A stretch of DNA of 26,826 nt from Lysobacteraceae bacterium UBA6001 (GCA_002429615.1 DJAN01000176.1:1-26826); one strand, 5' to 3'; shown: positions 1 to 8,534, numbered from the stretch's first letter. Made by a program: numbers and translations. The notes: generated from the letters alone by a model not told the origin.

Positions 1-97
1 CACGGCGTGTCTCGAAAGGGCGGCGCCCCGCCGGCCCCAGGCCGCGGCGCTTGCCCGCTCCTGCATGGGTTCCGCGAAAGGCAGGGCCTCGTTCGCG

Positions 98-493
98 TCA
101 GCCTGCGGCTTCGATCACCACTTCACCAGTCAACAGACGGTGGATCGGACACTTGTCCGCGATCTCCAACAACCGGGCGCGCTGTGCGTCATCCAGGTCG
201 CCTTTCAGCACTACCTCGCGTGCGATGGTGGTGCCGGTGGCGTCGCGGCGCGTGTAGTGAAGGCGCACGTCCACCGCTTCCAGCGGCCATTGCTTGCGTG
301 CGGCGTACATGCGCACGGTGATGGCCGTGCATGCGCCCAGTGCGCTGAGTACCAGTGACTCGGGATCCTCCGCGGCGTCCGCGCCGCCGTTTGACGGCAC
401 GGTGTCCGAACGCCATGCGTGCACGCCGTCGCTCAACTCGGTGACATAGGGCACGCCCGCGCTAAGCGCGGTGACGGTGCGATCGGTGGCCAT
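98..493 (-). CDS. OsmC/Ohr-family protein
   Basis: A 131-residue protein of the OsmC/Ohr superfamily, cytoplasmic thiol peroxidases that reduce organic hydroperoxides. The two family cysteines are visible: Cys55 in the LGACTAIT motif at the start of the central helix, and Cys115 in the DKCPIHRLL motif. The length is close to the normal 130-145 residues, so the gene looks complete. Its ATG shares one base with the TGA of the upstream pirin gene (TGATG), so the two are probably translationally coupled. Pairing with pirin, a redox-responsive iron protein, fits a small oxidative-stress operon, but that is inference. The exact subfamily (OsmC, Ohr or YhfA-like) and the substrate cannot be read from the sequence. 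Confidence 0.9.
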   Translation of the reverse strand: MATDRTVTALSAGVPYVTELSDGVHAWRSDTVPSNGGADAAEDPESLVLSALGACTAITVRMYAARKQWPLEAVDVRLHYTRRDATGTTIAREVVLKGDLDDAQRARLLEIADKCPIHRLLTGEVVIEAAG

Positions 494-1353
494 CAGAAGC
501 GTCCTTCCTGGAAGTCGACGAATGCCTGCATGATTTCCTGCTTGGTGTTCATCACGAACGGACCATGTCGCACCACCGGTTCGCGCAGCGGCCGGCCGGC
601 AACCAGGATCAGCCGCGCACCCTGCTGGCCCGCACGCAGCTGCAGCGCATCGCCACCGCCGAGGATGCCGAGCTGCTGCGCTTCCAGCGGACGCGCCTCG
701 TCGCCCTCGCCCACGGTGAGCGCGCCCTCAAAGACGTAGGCGAACGTGTTGTGCCCCTCTGGCACGACATAGCTCCATGCGGTGCCGGGCGTCAGTTCGA
801 TGTCCAGGTACAGCGGGTCGGTGGCCGGCTGCACGATCGGGCCGACGGTGTCGCCCACCCGCCCTGCAATGACCTTCACCGTGACGCCCGCCGCCGGCGC
901 GGTGACCGGAATGTTCTCCGGCGGATATTCCTGGTATTTCGGCGCGGTCATCTTGTCGCGCGCGGGCAGGTTCACCCACAGCTGGAAGCCGCGCATGCGC
1001 CCGGATTCCTGCTCGGGCATCTCCGAATGCACCAGGCCGCGGCCGGCGGTCATCCACTGCACGCTGCCGGGGGTCAGCAGGCCTTCGTTGCCGTGGTTGT
1101 CCTTGTGCCGCATGCGGCCATCGAGCATGTAGGTGACGGTTTCAAAGCCGCGATGCGGATGGCTCGGGAAACCGGCAAGGTAATCCTCCGCGCGGTCGGT
1201 GCCGAACTCGTCCAGCAGCAGGAACGGGTCCAGGTCCGGCAGCTCGGGCGAGCCGATGACGCGGGTCAGCTTGACGCCCGCGCCGTCGGAGGCGGGACGG
1301 CCGCGCAGCACGCGCTGCAGGCGGGCCGGAACGGGGGTCGGGGTAGCGCTCAT
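493..1353 (-). CDS. Pirin family protein
   Basis: A 286-residue bicupin of the pirin family. The metal-binding set of the N-terminal cupin is intact: His65 and His67 in the HPHRGFET motif, and His109 and Glu111 in GLVHSEMP. Pirins bind a single iron; some bacterial members have quercetin 2,3-dioxygenase activity and others modulate metabolic enzymes, so the exact role is open. The frame stays open about 300 bases further upstream. I chose the ATG at 1351-1353 because a GGAG lies 8 bases before it and the protein then begins at the usual family position. The gene is divergent from cstA across a 208-base intergenic region and overlaps the osmC-like start by one base. Confidence 0.92.
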   Translation of the reverse strand: MSATPTPVPARLQRVLRGRPASDGAGVKLTRVIGSPELPDLDPFLLLDEFGTDRAEDYLAGFPSHPHRGFETVTYMLDGRMRHKDNHGNEGLLTPGSVQWMTAGRGLVHSEMPEQESGRMRGFQLWVNLPARDKMTAPKYQEYPPENIPVTAPAAGVTVKVIAGRVGDTVGPIVQPATDPLYLDIELTPGTAWSYVVPEGHNTFAYVFEGALTVGEGDEARPLEAQQLGILGGGDALQLRAGQQGARLILVAGRPLREPVVRHGPFVMNTKQEIMQAFVDFQEGRF

Positions 1354-1548
1354 GGCGATGGCTCCAGTGTGGTTGCCGCACAGAATGGGTGCGCGTGCGC
1401 CGCCGTCCAACGTGGCCGGGCGCAACCTATTGTTCCGCGAATGGCGCGCCGCACAAGCGTTTTCGGCTTGCCAACACCATTCGACCAAAGTCCTAGCGGC
1501 CACCATTGACCCCGGCCCGGCGCGGGAGGAACCTTGCGGGTACCTTAC

Positions 1549-1556
1549 GGGAGGAG
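1549..1556 (+). promoter_or_regulatory. Strong ribosome-binding site of cstA
   Basis: GGGAGGAG lies 5 bases before the ATG at 1562. It decides the start: the reading frame is open from about 1199 through the divergent pirin gene, but only the ATG at 1562 has this signal and gives a normal CstA N-terminus. Confidence 0.75.
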
Positions 1557-1561
1557 CTTGC

Positions 1562-3634
1562 ATGAAAGGCTTTTCGAAACTGGCCTGGGCCGCGCTTGCG
1601 CTGCTCGGGGCCTTCTGCCTGGGCACCATCGCGTTGCGCCGCGGCGAGCAGATCAACGCGCTGTGGATCGTGGTGGCGGCGGTGTCGATCTACCTGGTCG
1701 CCTATCGCTACTACAGCCTGTTCATCGCCACCAAGGTGATGCAGCTCGACCCGACGCGCGCCACCCCGGCGCAGCTCCACAACGACGGCCTGGACTACGT
1801 GCCCACCAACAAGCACGTGCTGTTCGGCCACCACTTCGCCGCCATCGCCGGCGCCGGCCCCCTGGTCGGCCCGGTGCTCGCCGCACAGATGGGCTACCTC
1901 CCCGGCCTGCTGTGGCTGGTGGCCGGCGTGGTGTTCGCCGGCGCGGTGCAGGACTTCGTGGTGCTGTTCCTCTCCACGCGCCGCAACGGCCGCTCGCTCG
2001 GCGACCTGGTGCGCGAGGAGATGGGGCAGATTCCCGGCACCATCGCCCTGTTCGGCGCGTTCCTGATCATGATCATCATCCTGGCGGTGCTCGCCATGGT
2101 GGTGGTCAAGGCGCTGGCCGAAAGCCCATGGGGCATGTTCACCGTCATCGCGACGATGCCCATCGCGATCCTGATGGGCGTGTACATGCGCTACATCCGC
2201 CCCGGCAAGATCGGCGAGATCTCGGTGGTCGGCCTGATCCTGCTGCTCGGCGCGATCTGGCTCGGCGGCAAGGTCGCTGCGGACCCGACCTGGGGCCCGG
2301 CCTTCACCTTCAGCGCCAAGCAGATCACCTGGATGCTGATCGGCTACGGCTTCGTCGCCTCGGTGCTGCCGGTGTGGCTGCTGCTGGCACCGCGCGACTA
2401 TCTGTCCACCTTCCTCAAGATCGGCACCATCCTGGCGCTGGCGGTCGGCATCCTGATCGTGATGCCGGAACTGAAGATGCCGGCGCTGACCCAGTTCGCC
2501 AGCAGCGGCGACGGCCCGGTGTGGAAGGGCGGCATCTTCCCGTTCCTGTTCATCACCATCGCCTGCGGCGCGGTGTCCGGCTTCCACGCGCTGATTTCCT
2601 CCGGCACCACGCCCAAGCTGCTCGCCAATGAAGGCCACATGCGCTACATCGGCTACGGCGGCATGCTGATGGAATCGTTCGTGGCGATCATGGCGCTGGT
2701 GGCCGCTTCGATCATCGAGCCGGGCATCTACTTCGCGATGAACAGCCCGGCCGCGGTGGTGGGCAGCGATGCGATATCGGTGGCCTCCAAGCTCACCGAG
2801 TGGGGCTTCAGCATCACCCCGGACATGCTCGAAGCGACCGCGCGCGATATCGGCGAACACACCATCCTGGCCCGCGCCGGCGGTGCGCCGACGCTGGCGG
2901 TGGGTATCGCGCAGATCCTGCACCACGTGTTGCCGGGCGAGGACACGATGGCGTTCTGGTACCACTTCGCGATCCTGTTCGAGGCCTTGTTCATCCTCAC
3001 CGCGGTCGATGCCGGTACCCGCGCGGGCCGCTTCATGCTGCAGGACTTGCTGGGCAACTTCGTGCCGGCGCTGCGCAAGACCGAGTCGTGGACCGCCAAC
3101 CTGATCGGCACCGGTGGCTGCGTGGCGCTGTGGGGCTACCTGCTCTACACCGGCGTGGTCGATCCGTTCGGCGGCATCCAGACCTTGTGGCCGCTGTTCG
3201 GCATCTCCAACCAGATGCTCGCCGGCATCGCGCTGATGCTGGGCACGGTGGTGCTGTTCAAGATGAAGCGTGACCGCTACGCGTGGGTCACCATCGTGCC
3301 GGCGGTGTGGCTGCTGATCTGCACCACCACCGCGGGCCTGATCAAGATCTTCGACAGCAATCCGGCGCAGGGCTTCCTGGCGCAGGCGCACAAGTTCCAG
3401 GCCGCCATCGCCAGCAACACGATCACCGCACCCGCCAAGACCGTGGGCCAGATGCAGCAGATCGTCACCAACGCCTACGTCAACACCGGCCTGACTGCGC
3501 TGTTCCTGTTCGTGGTGTTCGCGGTGCTGGTGTATTCGGTGAAGACGATCATCATCGCCCGCCGGTCGCCGGTGCGTACCGACAAGGAAACGCCGTACGT
3601 GGCCCTGACCCCGGCGCAGATGGCGGACCTGTGA
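1562..3634 (+). CDS. cstA: Carbon starvation protein CstA (pyruvate/peptide transporter)
   Basis: A 690-residue inner-membrane transporter of the CstA family; E. coli CstA is about 701 residues. The CstA signature is visible at about residues 79-115 ([20 protein letters not shown] followed by [13 protein letters not shown]). The rest is a run of hydrophobic segments, consistent with a protein of many transmembrane helices. CstA in E. coli imports pyruvate and has been linked to peptide use under carbon starvation. The stop codon overlaps the ATG of ybdD by one base (TGATG), so the two are probably translated together. The sequence shows no clear CRP site in the 208-base region upstream. Complete and without visible defects. 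Confidence 0.95.
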   Translation: MKGFSKLAWAALALLGAFCLGTIALRRGEQINALWIVVAAVSIYLVAYRYYSLFIATKVMQLDPTRATPAQLHNDGLDYVPTNKHVLFGHHFAAIAGAGPLVGPVLAAQMGYLPGLLWLVAGVVFAGAVQDFVVLFLSTRRNGRSLGDLVREEMGQIPGTIALFGAFLIMIIILAVLAMVVVKALAESPWGMFTVIATMPIAILMGVYMRYIRPGKIGEISVVGLILLLGAIWLGGKVAADPTWGPAFTFSAKQITWMLIGYGFVASVLPVWLLLAPRDYLSTFLKIGTILALAVGILIVMPELKMPALTQFASSGDGPVWKGGIFPFLFITIACGAVSGFHALISSGTTPKLLANEGHMRYIGYGGMLMESFVAIMALVAASIIEPGIYFAMNSPAAVVGSDAISVASKLTEWGFSITPDMLEATARDIGEHTILARAGGAPTLAVGIAQILHHVLPGEDTMAFWYHFAILFEALFILTAVDAGTRAGRFMLQDLLGNFVPALRKTESWTANLIGTGGCVALWGYLLYTGVVDPFGGIQTLWPLFGISNQMLAGIALMLGTVVLFKMKRDRYAWVTIVPAVWLLICTTTAGLIKIFDSNPAQGFLAQAHKFQAAIASNTITAPAKTVGQMQQIVTNAYVNTGLTALFLFVVFAVLVYSVKTIIIARRSPVRTDKETPYVALTPAQMADL

Positions 3635-3858
3635 TGGGTACCGGCCTCGTCCCCGTCGGGCAGTACCAGGCGCACCGCCGGTTGTGGCGGCGCCTGGTGC
3701 AGACCGCGCGGCTGTGCTGCGGCATTCCGGACTACGACAACTACGTGCGGCACATGATGGAGAAGCATCCGGACCGTCCGGTGATGGACTACCCCACGTT
3801 CTTCCGCGAACGGCAGGAAGCGCGGTACGGGGGCAAGAGTGGGTTCCGCTGCTGTTGA
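3634..3858 (+). CDS. ybdD: YbdD/YjiX family small protein
   Basis: A 74-residue member of the YbdD/YjiX family (DUF466). The diagnostic parts are the [12 protein letters not shown] segment at about residues 30-41, [13 protein letters not shown] at about 56-68 and the C-terminal RCC. E. coli YbdD is 65 residues; this copy has a slightly longer N-terminus. Family members sit immediately after cstA or btsT and are thought to support transporter function. The ATG overlaps the cstA stop in TGATG, which fixes this start even though the frame is open far upstream inside cstA. An intrinsic terminator follows 25 bases after the stop, closing a two-gene operon. Confidence 0.93.
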   Translation: MGTGLVPVGQYQAHRRLWRRLVQTARLCCGIPDYDNYVRHMMEKHPDRPVMDYPTFFRERQEARYGGKSGFRCC

Positions 3859-3883
3859 GTCGGCGGCATCACCGCGAATGATG

Positions 3884-3915
3884 AAGAAGGCGGCCTGGTG
3901 GCCGCCTTCTTTTTT
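3884..3915 (+). terminator. Intrinsic terminator of cstA-ybdD
   Basis: A perfect 12-bp stem (AAGAAGGCGGCC, 3884-3895; GGCCGCCTTCTT, 3900-3911) with a TGGT loop, running directly into a T tract to 3915. This is a classic rho-independent terminator for the plus strand. The A-rich left side also gives weak activity potential on the other strand, though no minus-strand gene ends here. Confidence 0.9.
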
Positions 3916-4009
3916 ACGACTATTCCGAAACTCCTCACGCACAATTCCTACGCGAGCCGATGCTGTTCCCGGCTGGGCCACCGTCGGACACCGCCGTAGG
4001 ATCGTCCCC

Positions 4010-4219
4010 ATGAACACGATCAAGCCCAGCGCCAAGCGCACGCTTTCTGCGCGCCGCTCCGTTCTCGTCAAGTATGGCGACCCCGCAAACGCCGAACTGG
4101 AGCGTCAGATCGCGGAGATCCACCGGATCTACGGCACCACGCCGGAAGGGGTGGAAGCGCATACGCGCCGGATGCGTGCACTGATCGCGGCGGGCAAGCT
4201 CAAGTCCGCCTTCCTGTGA
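4010..4219 (+). CDS. Small protein of unknown function, candidate antitoxin/partner
   Basis: A 69-residue protein I do not recognise. It has a basic N-terminus (about residues 1-17) and two charged stretches likely to be helical (about 25-41 and 46-63), ending in GKLKSAFL. There is no signal peptide or membrane segment. The ATG at 4010 has AGGA 8 bases upstream. Its TGA overlaps the GTG start of the next gene (GTGA), so the pair is probably translationally coupled. A small basic protein placed first in a coupled pair before a toxin-like enzyme is the usual position for an antitoxin. That role is inferred from context only. No DNA-binding motif can be assigned with confidence. Confidence 0.7.
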   Translation: MNTIKPSAKRTLSARRSVLVKYGDPANAELERQIAEIHRIYGTTPEGVEAHTRRMRALIAAGKLKSAFL

Positions 4220-4905
4220 ACGAGGGGCAGCTGGTCGTGGGCTACCACGGCTGCGACATCACCACGCGCGACGACCTGGTGGCCGGACGCACAACGCCGC
4301 AGCTGAGTCACAACCGTTATGACTGGTTGGGCCCAGGCTTCTACCTTTTCGAGAATGACCACGATCGCGCGGAAATCTTCGCCCGCACCGCGGCGGCGGC
4401 ACCGGAACGTCGCCTGACGGCGCGACCGATCGCCCAACCCGCGGTCGTCGGCTGCCTGCTTAGCGTGCAGCGCTGCCTCGACATGACCACACATGCCGGC
4501 GTGATGGAGTTCGAGGCGGCCTGCATGACGATCGGCGAACACGAGGGTCGGCCGCCCGCCAATCGACCACGCGACGAAGCGGATGCCAACAACGTTCTGC
4601 GCCATCTCGACAACGCCATCTTCGATCACATCCATCGTGCCCGCGAGGCCATCCCCCACGCACTTCCCTACCAGGCGGTGCGAGGCGCCTTCCAGCAGGG
4701 CGCTGAACTGGTACCGCGCTCCGGCTTCCATCGCGACAGCCATATCCAGATTGCATTGCGCGACCTGGCCTGCGTCGTTGGCTGGTTCCTGCCCCAGCTC
4801 AACGCGCTGCTCGCGGAAGCCGCCTATCAGCACGCCATCCTGCAGCTGGAGCAGGTACGGCAGGCGCATCCCAAGCCCCGCCAGCATTTATCGCCGCCGG
4901 GTTGA
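4216..4905 (+). CDS. Putative ADP-ribosyltransferase-like protein, candidate toxin
   Basis: A 229-residue soluble protein starting at GTG (4216), which overlaps the stop of the 69-residue gene. The N-terminus carries YHGCD (His11), followed by YDWLGPGFYLFEND (about residues 35-48, Tyr43) and then an Arg-Ala helix. This H...Y arrangement resembles the first two motifs of the H-Y-E class of ADP-ribosyltransferases. Towards the C-terminus comes VRGAF (155-159) and then SGFHRDSHIQIALRD (169-183). Gln178 in HIQI, or a nearby acidic residue, could supply the third motif. I recall similar unannotated bacterial proteins sharing these blocks but cannot name a family. The fold assignment is an inference from motifs; NAD dependence and target are unknown. 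The gene ends 27 bases from the convergent SDR gene. Confidence 0.6.
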   Translation: MNEGQLVVGYHGCDITTRDDLVAGRTTPQLSHNRYDWLGPGFYLFENDHDRAEIFARTAAAAPERRLTARPIAQPAVVGCLLSVQRCLDMTTHAGVMEFEAACMTIGEHEGRPPANRPRDEADANNVLRHLDNAIFDHIHRAREAIPHALPYQAVRGAFQQGAELVPRSGFHRDSHIQIALRDLACVVGWFLPQLNALLAEAAYQHAILQLEQVRQAHPKPRQHLSPPG

Positions 4906-4932
4906 TGCGCCTGCCGCGCTTCGAGGCGTGGA

Positions 4933-5694
4933 TCAGACCAGCATGCCGCCCGAAGCCTCCACACGCTGCGCGTTGACCCATTGCGTAGCCGGGTCGAGCA
5001 GCATGGCGATCACCGGGCCGATGTCATCCGGCTTGCCCGGGCGGCCCAGCGCCGTCACCGAGGACACCATCGCGTTGACATGCGCATCGTCGCGCACGCG
5101 GCCGCCGCCGAAGTCGGTCTCGATCGCGCCCGGGGCCAGCGTGTTAACGCTGATGCCGCGGGCGCCCAGCTCCTTGGCCAGGTAACGGGTAAACACCTCG
5201 ATGCCGCCCTTCATCATCGCGTAGGCCGAGCTGCCCGGCATCGCGAAACGCGCCAGGCCGCTGGAGATGTTGAGGATGCGCCCGCCATCGGCGATCAGCG
5301 GCAGCAGCGCCTGGGTCAGGAAGTACGGGCCGCGCAGGTGCACGGCGACCATCTCGTCGAACTGGGCTGGCGTGGTCTCGGCGATCGGGGCGTACAGCGC
5401 GGTGCCGGCGTTGTTCACCAGCGCATGCAGGTGCGTGGCCTGCCACTGGCCCAACTGCGCGCGCAGCGCCTCGACAAAGCCGGGTAGCGCACCGGCGTCG
5501 GCCACGTCGAACTGCAGCACGGCGGCGCGGCGGCCCAGGCCCTGGATCTCGGCCACCACCGCCTGCGCCTCTTCGGCGTGGCCGCGGTAGGTCACGATCA
5601 CATCGCTGCCGGCCTTGGCCACGGCCAGCGCGCCATTGCGGCCCAGGCCGCGGTTGGCGCCGGTAATCAGGGTGATGCGGGGGGAAGTGCTCAT
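4933..5694 (-). CDS. SDR family oxidoreductase
   Basis: A 253-residue classical short-chain dehydrogenase/reductase using NAD(P)H. Motifs are complete: the nucleotide-binding TGANRGLG (11-18), NNAG (94-97), the catalytic Ser at 144-145, and Tyr158 with Lys162 in YAMMK. The ATG at 5692-5694 has AGGAG 7 bases upstream; the frame is open further but that part lacks a ribosome-binding site and would add a non-family N-terminus. The protein resembles 3-oxoacyl-ACP-reductase-like SDRs, but the substrate cannot be predicted. It is divergent from a LysR regulator with 112 bases between starts, the standard arrangement for a regulator and its target. Confidence 0.93.
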   Translation of the reverse strand: MSTSPRITLITGANRGLGRNGALAVAKAGSDVIVTYRGHAEEAQAVVAEIQGLGRRAAVLQFDVADAGALPGFVEALRAQLGQWQATHLHALVNNAGTALYAPIAETTPAQFDEMVAVHLRGPYFLTQALLPLIADGGRILNISSGLARFAMPGSSAYAMMKGGIEVFTRYLAKELGARGISVNTLAPGAIETDFGGGRVRDDAHVNAMVSSVTALGRPGKPDDIGPVIAMLLDPATQWVNAQRVEASGGMLV

Positions 5695-5785
5695 GGGAGG
5701 GCTCCTGTCAGGCGCGGCATTGCGCCATGGACGCCACGTTATTGGGCTTGACGCAGCCGATAAACCCCGCAAATCTGAGCTCACT

Positions 5786-5802
5786 GTTCAAGAATCGAGA
5801 AC
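5786..5802. promoter_or_regulatory. Candidate LysR-type operator in the divergent intergenic region
   Basis: GTTC and GAAC form an interrupted palindrome over 17 bases (5786-5789 and 5799-5802), containing the T-N11-A spacing (T5788, A5800) typical of LysR-type binding sites. It lies just before the lysR start at 5807, where a regulator could repress its own gene. The arms are short, so chance is possible. A TTGACG at 5748-5753 could be a -35 element for lysR, but no good -10 follows. Confidence 0.3.
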
Positions 5803-5806
5803 AATC

Positions 5807-6718
5807 ATGGATTTCGCTCCCTCCCTGCGGGCGTTCCAGCGAGTGGTCGAACTGGGCGGCTTCACCCGCGCGGCCGAATCCCTTGGCCTGCCCAAGGCCA
5901 GCGTCTCGCTTGCCGTGCAGCAGCTGGAGGCGCAGGTCGGCACCCAGCTGCTCCACCGCACCACCCGTCGCGTGCAACCCACGGCCGATGGCCGCGCCTT
6001 CTACCAGCGCAGCCGCGACGTGCTGGCCGACCTGGAGGAGCTGCAGGGCATGTTCCTCACCGAAGGCCGCCAGCTGCGCGGACGGCTGCGGGTGGACATG
6101 GGCAGCGGCATGGCGCGGCAGTTCGTGCTGCCGCAGCTGCCGGCGTTCCTGGCCGAGCATCCGCAGCTGGAGATCGAGCTCAGCGCCACCGACCGGCTGG
6201 TCGACGTGGTGCGCGAAGGCTTCGACTGCGTGCTGCGCGGCGGCAACCCGCAGGACAGCTCCCTGGTCGCACGGCCGCTGGGGGTGATGCGCATCGTCAA
6301 CTGCGCCAGCCCCGACTATCTGGCGCGCCGCGGTACGCCGCAGGGCCTGGAGGACCTGGCCACGCACGACCTCGTGCACTACGCCAGCGTGCTCGGCCAG
6401 CGTGCGTCCGGCTTCGAGTATTTCGATGGCGAAAGCTACCGCCTGCTGCCGATGGGTGGCGCGGTGACGGTGAACAACGTCGAGGCGTATCACGTCGCCG
6501 CACTGGCGGGCCTGGGCATCATCCAGGTGCCGATACTCAGCGTGCGCGATGCGCTCGCGCGCGGCACCCTGGTCGAAGTGGTGCCACAGCTGGTCTCTGA
6601 GCCGATGCCACTCACCTTGTTGTACGCACAGCGCCGGCACCTGCCGCGGCGCGTGCGCGTGTTCATGGACTGGCTGGCCGCCCTGCTGACACCGCACCTG
6701 GCGCCGCTGCCACATTGA
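5807..6718 (+). CDS. LysR family transcriptional regulator
   Basis: A 303-residue LysR-type regulator. The N-terminal winged helix-turn-helix spans about residues 5-62, with the typical GGFTRAAESLGLPKASVSLA recognition region and LLHRTTRRVQPTADG. The effector-binding domain follows from about residue 90 (RGRLRVDMGSGMARQFVLPQ) to the end. Length is normal. I chose ATG 5807 because it gives the canonical start six residues before the first helix; the open frame upstream runs into the divergent SDR gene. The SDR is the probable target. The last 56 bases overlap the 3' end of the convergent serine hydrolase gene. Effector unknown. Confidence 0.94.
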   Translation: MDFAPSLRAFQRVVELGGFTRAAESLGLPKASVSLAVQQLEAQVGTQLLHRTTRRVQPTADGRAFYQRSRDVLADLEELQGMFLTEGRQLRGRLRVDMGSGMARQFVLPQLPAFLAEHPQLEIELSATDRLVDVVREGFDCVLRGGNPQDSSLVARPLGVMRIVNCASPDYLARRGTPQGLEDLATHDLVHYASVLGQRASGFEYFDGESYRLLPMGGAVTVNNVEAYHVAALAGLGIIQVPILSVRDALARGTLVEVVPQLVSEPMPLTLLYAQRRHLPRRVRVFMDWLAALLTPHLAPLPH

Positions 6719-7868
6719 GCGACGAGGCACCGTATTCCCAGTCGTAGGGCACGCCGGTATCGCCGAGCACGAATTTCACCAGCTCAGCGAAGCCCTTTTC
6801 CACGCGCACGTCGTTGCCCAGTACCAGCAGGCAGCGGCGCTGTGCACGCAGGCATACCAGCGTATTGCCGGTGGTGTCGTTGTGGCCGCCCTTGAAGAAG
6901 CCCGCGCCCTGCGGCCCGTTGAAGGTGACCACGCCCAATCCGGCGGAGAGGTCCGGGCGACGCTGCGCCAGCGGCAGTTCGGGCTGCAGGCTGGGGAACT
7001 GACTGCGAGTGGTGATCGGCAGCTGCGGGCGCAGCATCTCGGCCTGCTCGCGCGCGCCGATGCCACGACCGGCGACGAGCGCGGCGGCGAACTGCGCCAG
7101 GTCGTGGATGGTGGTGTCCATCGAGCCGGCGGCGCGCACCTTCGAACGATCGTCGTGCGGTTCCGGCTTGCCCGCGACATCCCAGCCATCGGCCAGGTTG
7201 CCGGCGAAATCCGCGCGCCATTTCAGCGCGGTGCGCGTCATGCCCAGCTCGGCGAATACGGCATCGGTGCCCTGCCCCACGTCCAGGCCAAGGCCTTGTT
7301 CGAGCACGAACTGCAGCGTGGCCAGTCCATCGCCGGAATAGGCGTAGCGCGTACCGGGATCGAAATGAAAATGCAGTTTCTCGTCCGGTTCCAGGAAGTT
7401 GAAATTGGCGAAGCCGCTGGCGTGCTGCAGCAGGATGCGCGGCGTGAGCTGGCGCCAGCGTTCGTCCAGCGCGCTCCAGTCGGTGTAGCGGTTGACGATG
7501 TCCGCGCCGGTGTATTGCGGCAGCGGCTTGGACAGGTACTCGGCAATGGAGGTATCCAGTGCGACGCGGTCCTGCCCCACCCAGCGCATCACGGTGTAGG
7601 CGAACACGGTCTTGGTCAGCGAGGCGCCGTACATCACCGTGTCCACGGTGAGCGGGTCGCCCTGTGCGTTGCGCTTGCCATAGGCCTGCACGTAAACCGG
7701 CTGGCCATCGTCGATGACGGCGATGGCCATTCCCTGCGCGCCAGTGCGCTGCATCAGCGCGGCGACGTGGGCGTCGATCTGCGCGGGCTTGGGCAATGCG
7801 CGCGCCTGCGCGGGCAGGACGACCAGGGACAACGTGGTGCACAGCAGACAGCCGATGACGGACTTCAT
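6663..7868 (-). CDS. Secreted serine hydrolase, class C beta-lactamase/DD-peptidase fold
   Basis: A 401-residue protein of the beta-lactamase-related serine hydrolase family. A signal peptide spans about residues 1-24 (hydrophobic core then PAQARA), so it is probably periplasmic. The catalytic set is visible: the SxxK box SLTK (Ser83, Lys86), a Tyr177 motif YSGDG in place of the usual YxN, and GGH (327-329) in place of KTG, as in many esterase-like members. It need not confer beta-lactam resistance; esterase or peptidase roles are as likely. ATG 7866-7868 has GGAGGA 7 bases upstream; a longer frame lacks a signal peptide at its start. Its final 56 bases overlap lysR tail to tail. Confidence 0.9.
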   Translation of the reverse strand: MKSVIGCLLCTTLSLVVLPAQARALPKPAQIDAHVAALMQRTGAQGMAIAVIDDGQPVYVQAYGKRNAQGDPLTVDTVMYGASLTKTVFAYTVMRWVGQDRVALDTSIAEYLSKPLPQYTGADIVNRYTDWSALDERWRQLTPRILLQHASGFANFNFLEPDEKLHFHFDPGTRYAYSGDGLATLQFVLEQGLGLDVGQGTDAVFAELGMTRTALKWRADFAGNLADGWDVAGKPEPHDDRSKVRAAGSMDTTIHDLAQFAAALVAGRGIGAREQAEMLRPQLPITTRSQFPSLQPELPLAQRRPDLSAGLGVVTFNGPQGAGFFKGGHNDTTGNTLVCLRAQRRCLLVLGNDVRVEKGFAELVKFVLGDTGVPYDWEYGASSLNVAAAPGAVSAGRPASP

Positions 7869-8023
7869 GTCGCATCCTCCGCGGGCGGCGGCGAGCCGGT
7901 GTCGCCGCGTCAGGCCCACGCTAACCCGCGCCCTGGCCACACGCCCATGCCGCAAGTCACGTGCACTTGTCGGCGGGCCTGTCACGACCTAGGCTCGCGG
8001 CGCAGCCCTGCCCCGGAGCGCCC

Positions 8024-8452
8024 ATGCCTGCCAGCACGCCCTTCGATGACTTCCTCGCCGGCTACGCCGCCGCCGTGCGCGCCCGTGACGTGGCCGCTTT
8101 CCTGGCGCTCTACGATCCCGCGCTGCACGTCTTCGACATGTGGCAGGCGGCCCCGGTGGAGGGGTTGCCGCCGTGGCACGCGATGGCCGAGGGCTGGTTC
8201 GGCGGCCTGGGCGAGGAAACCGTGGTGGTGACATGGCGCCAGGCCGATGCGCAGGTCGATGGCGACCTCGCCATCGGCCACGCCATCCTGACCTTCGCCG
8301 CGCATGCGGCCGATGGCCAGCGCCTGCGGCAGCTGGACAACCGCCTCAGCGTGGCGATGCGTCGGGGCGCGGACGGCTGGCGGGTGTTCCATGAACATAC
8401 GTCCGCGCCGATCGCGCACCAGGGCCTGCAGGCGATCCTGCAACTGCCCTGA
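8024..8452 (+). CDS. SnoaL/NTF2-like domain protein
   Basis: A 142-residue single-domain protein with the NTF2-like (SnoaL/DUF4440) pattern: an N-terminal helix (FDDFLAGYAAAVRARDVAAF), then ALYDPALHVFDMW, and the terminal strand DGWRVFHEHTSAP, a hallmark of this group. Such proteins are small isomerases, hydrolases or ligand-binding domains; the specific activity is not predictable. ATG 8024 is preceded by GGAG 5-6 bases upstream. It is divergent from the serine hydrolase gene (155 bases between starts) and followed after 82 bases by the ROK kinase gene in the same direction. Confidence 0.85.
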   Translation: MPASTPFDDFLAGYAAAVRARDVAAFLALYDPALHVFDMWQAAPVEGLPPWHAMAEGWFGGLGEETVVVTWRQADAQVDGDLAIGHAILTFAAHAADGQRLRQLDNRLSVAMRRGADGWRVFHEHTSAPIAHQGLQAILQLP

Positions 8453-8534
8453 GCCGCTGGAGGGCTCGCCGCACCTTCGCGTCCCCTGCACCACGGGCCC
8501 GGCACGCTCGCGCCTATCCCCGTGGAGTGCCGCC

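Noticed and set aside
1..97. A minus-strand frame from ATG 64-66 running off the left edge (MQERASAAAWGRRG...)
   Set aside because: Only 22 codons are visible, there is no ribosome-binding site, and the composition is biased; too little to call a gene.
1468..1496. Sigma-70 promoter for cstA (TTGCCA with a downstream TCCTAG)
   Set aside because: The -35 is good but the -10 is poor, so the pair is not convincing.
1493..3391. A 632-codon minus-strand frame antisense to cstA
   Set aside because: Shadow of cstA, with compositionally biased translation and no start signal.
6663..7868. Antibiotic-resistance beta-lactamase
   Set aside because: The fold and SxxK motif are there, but YSG and GGH replace the usual YxN and KTG, and the sequence does not match AmpC; a general serine hydrolase call is safer.
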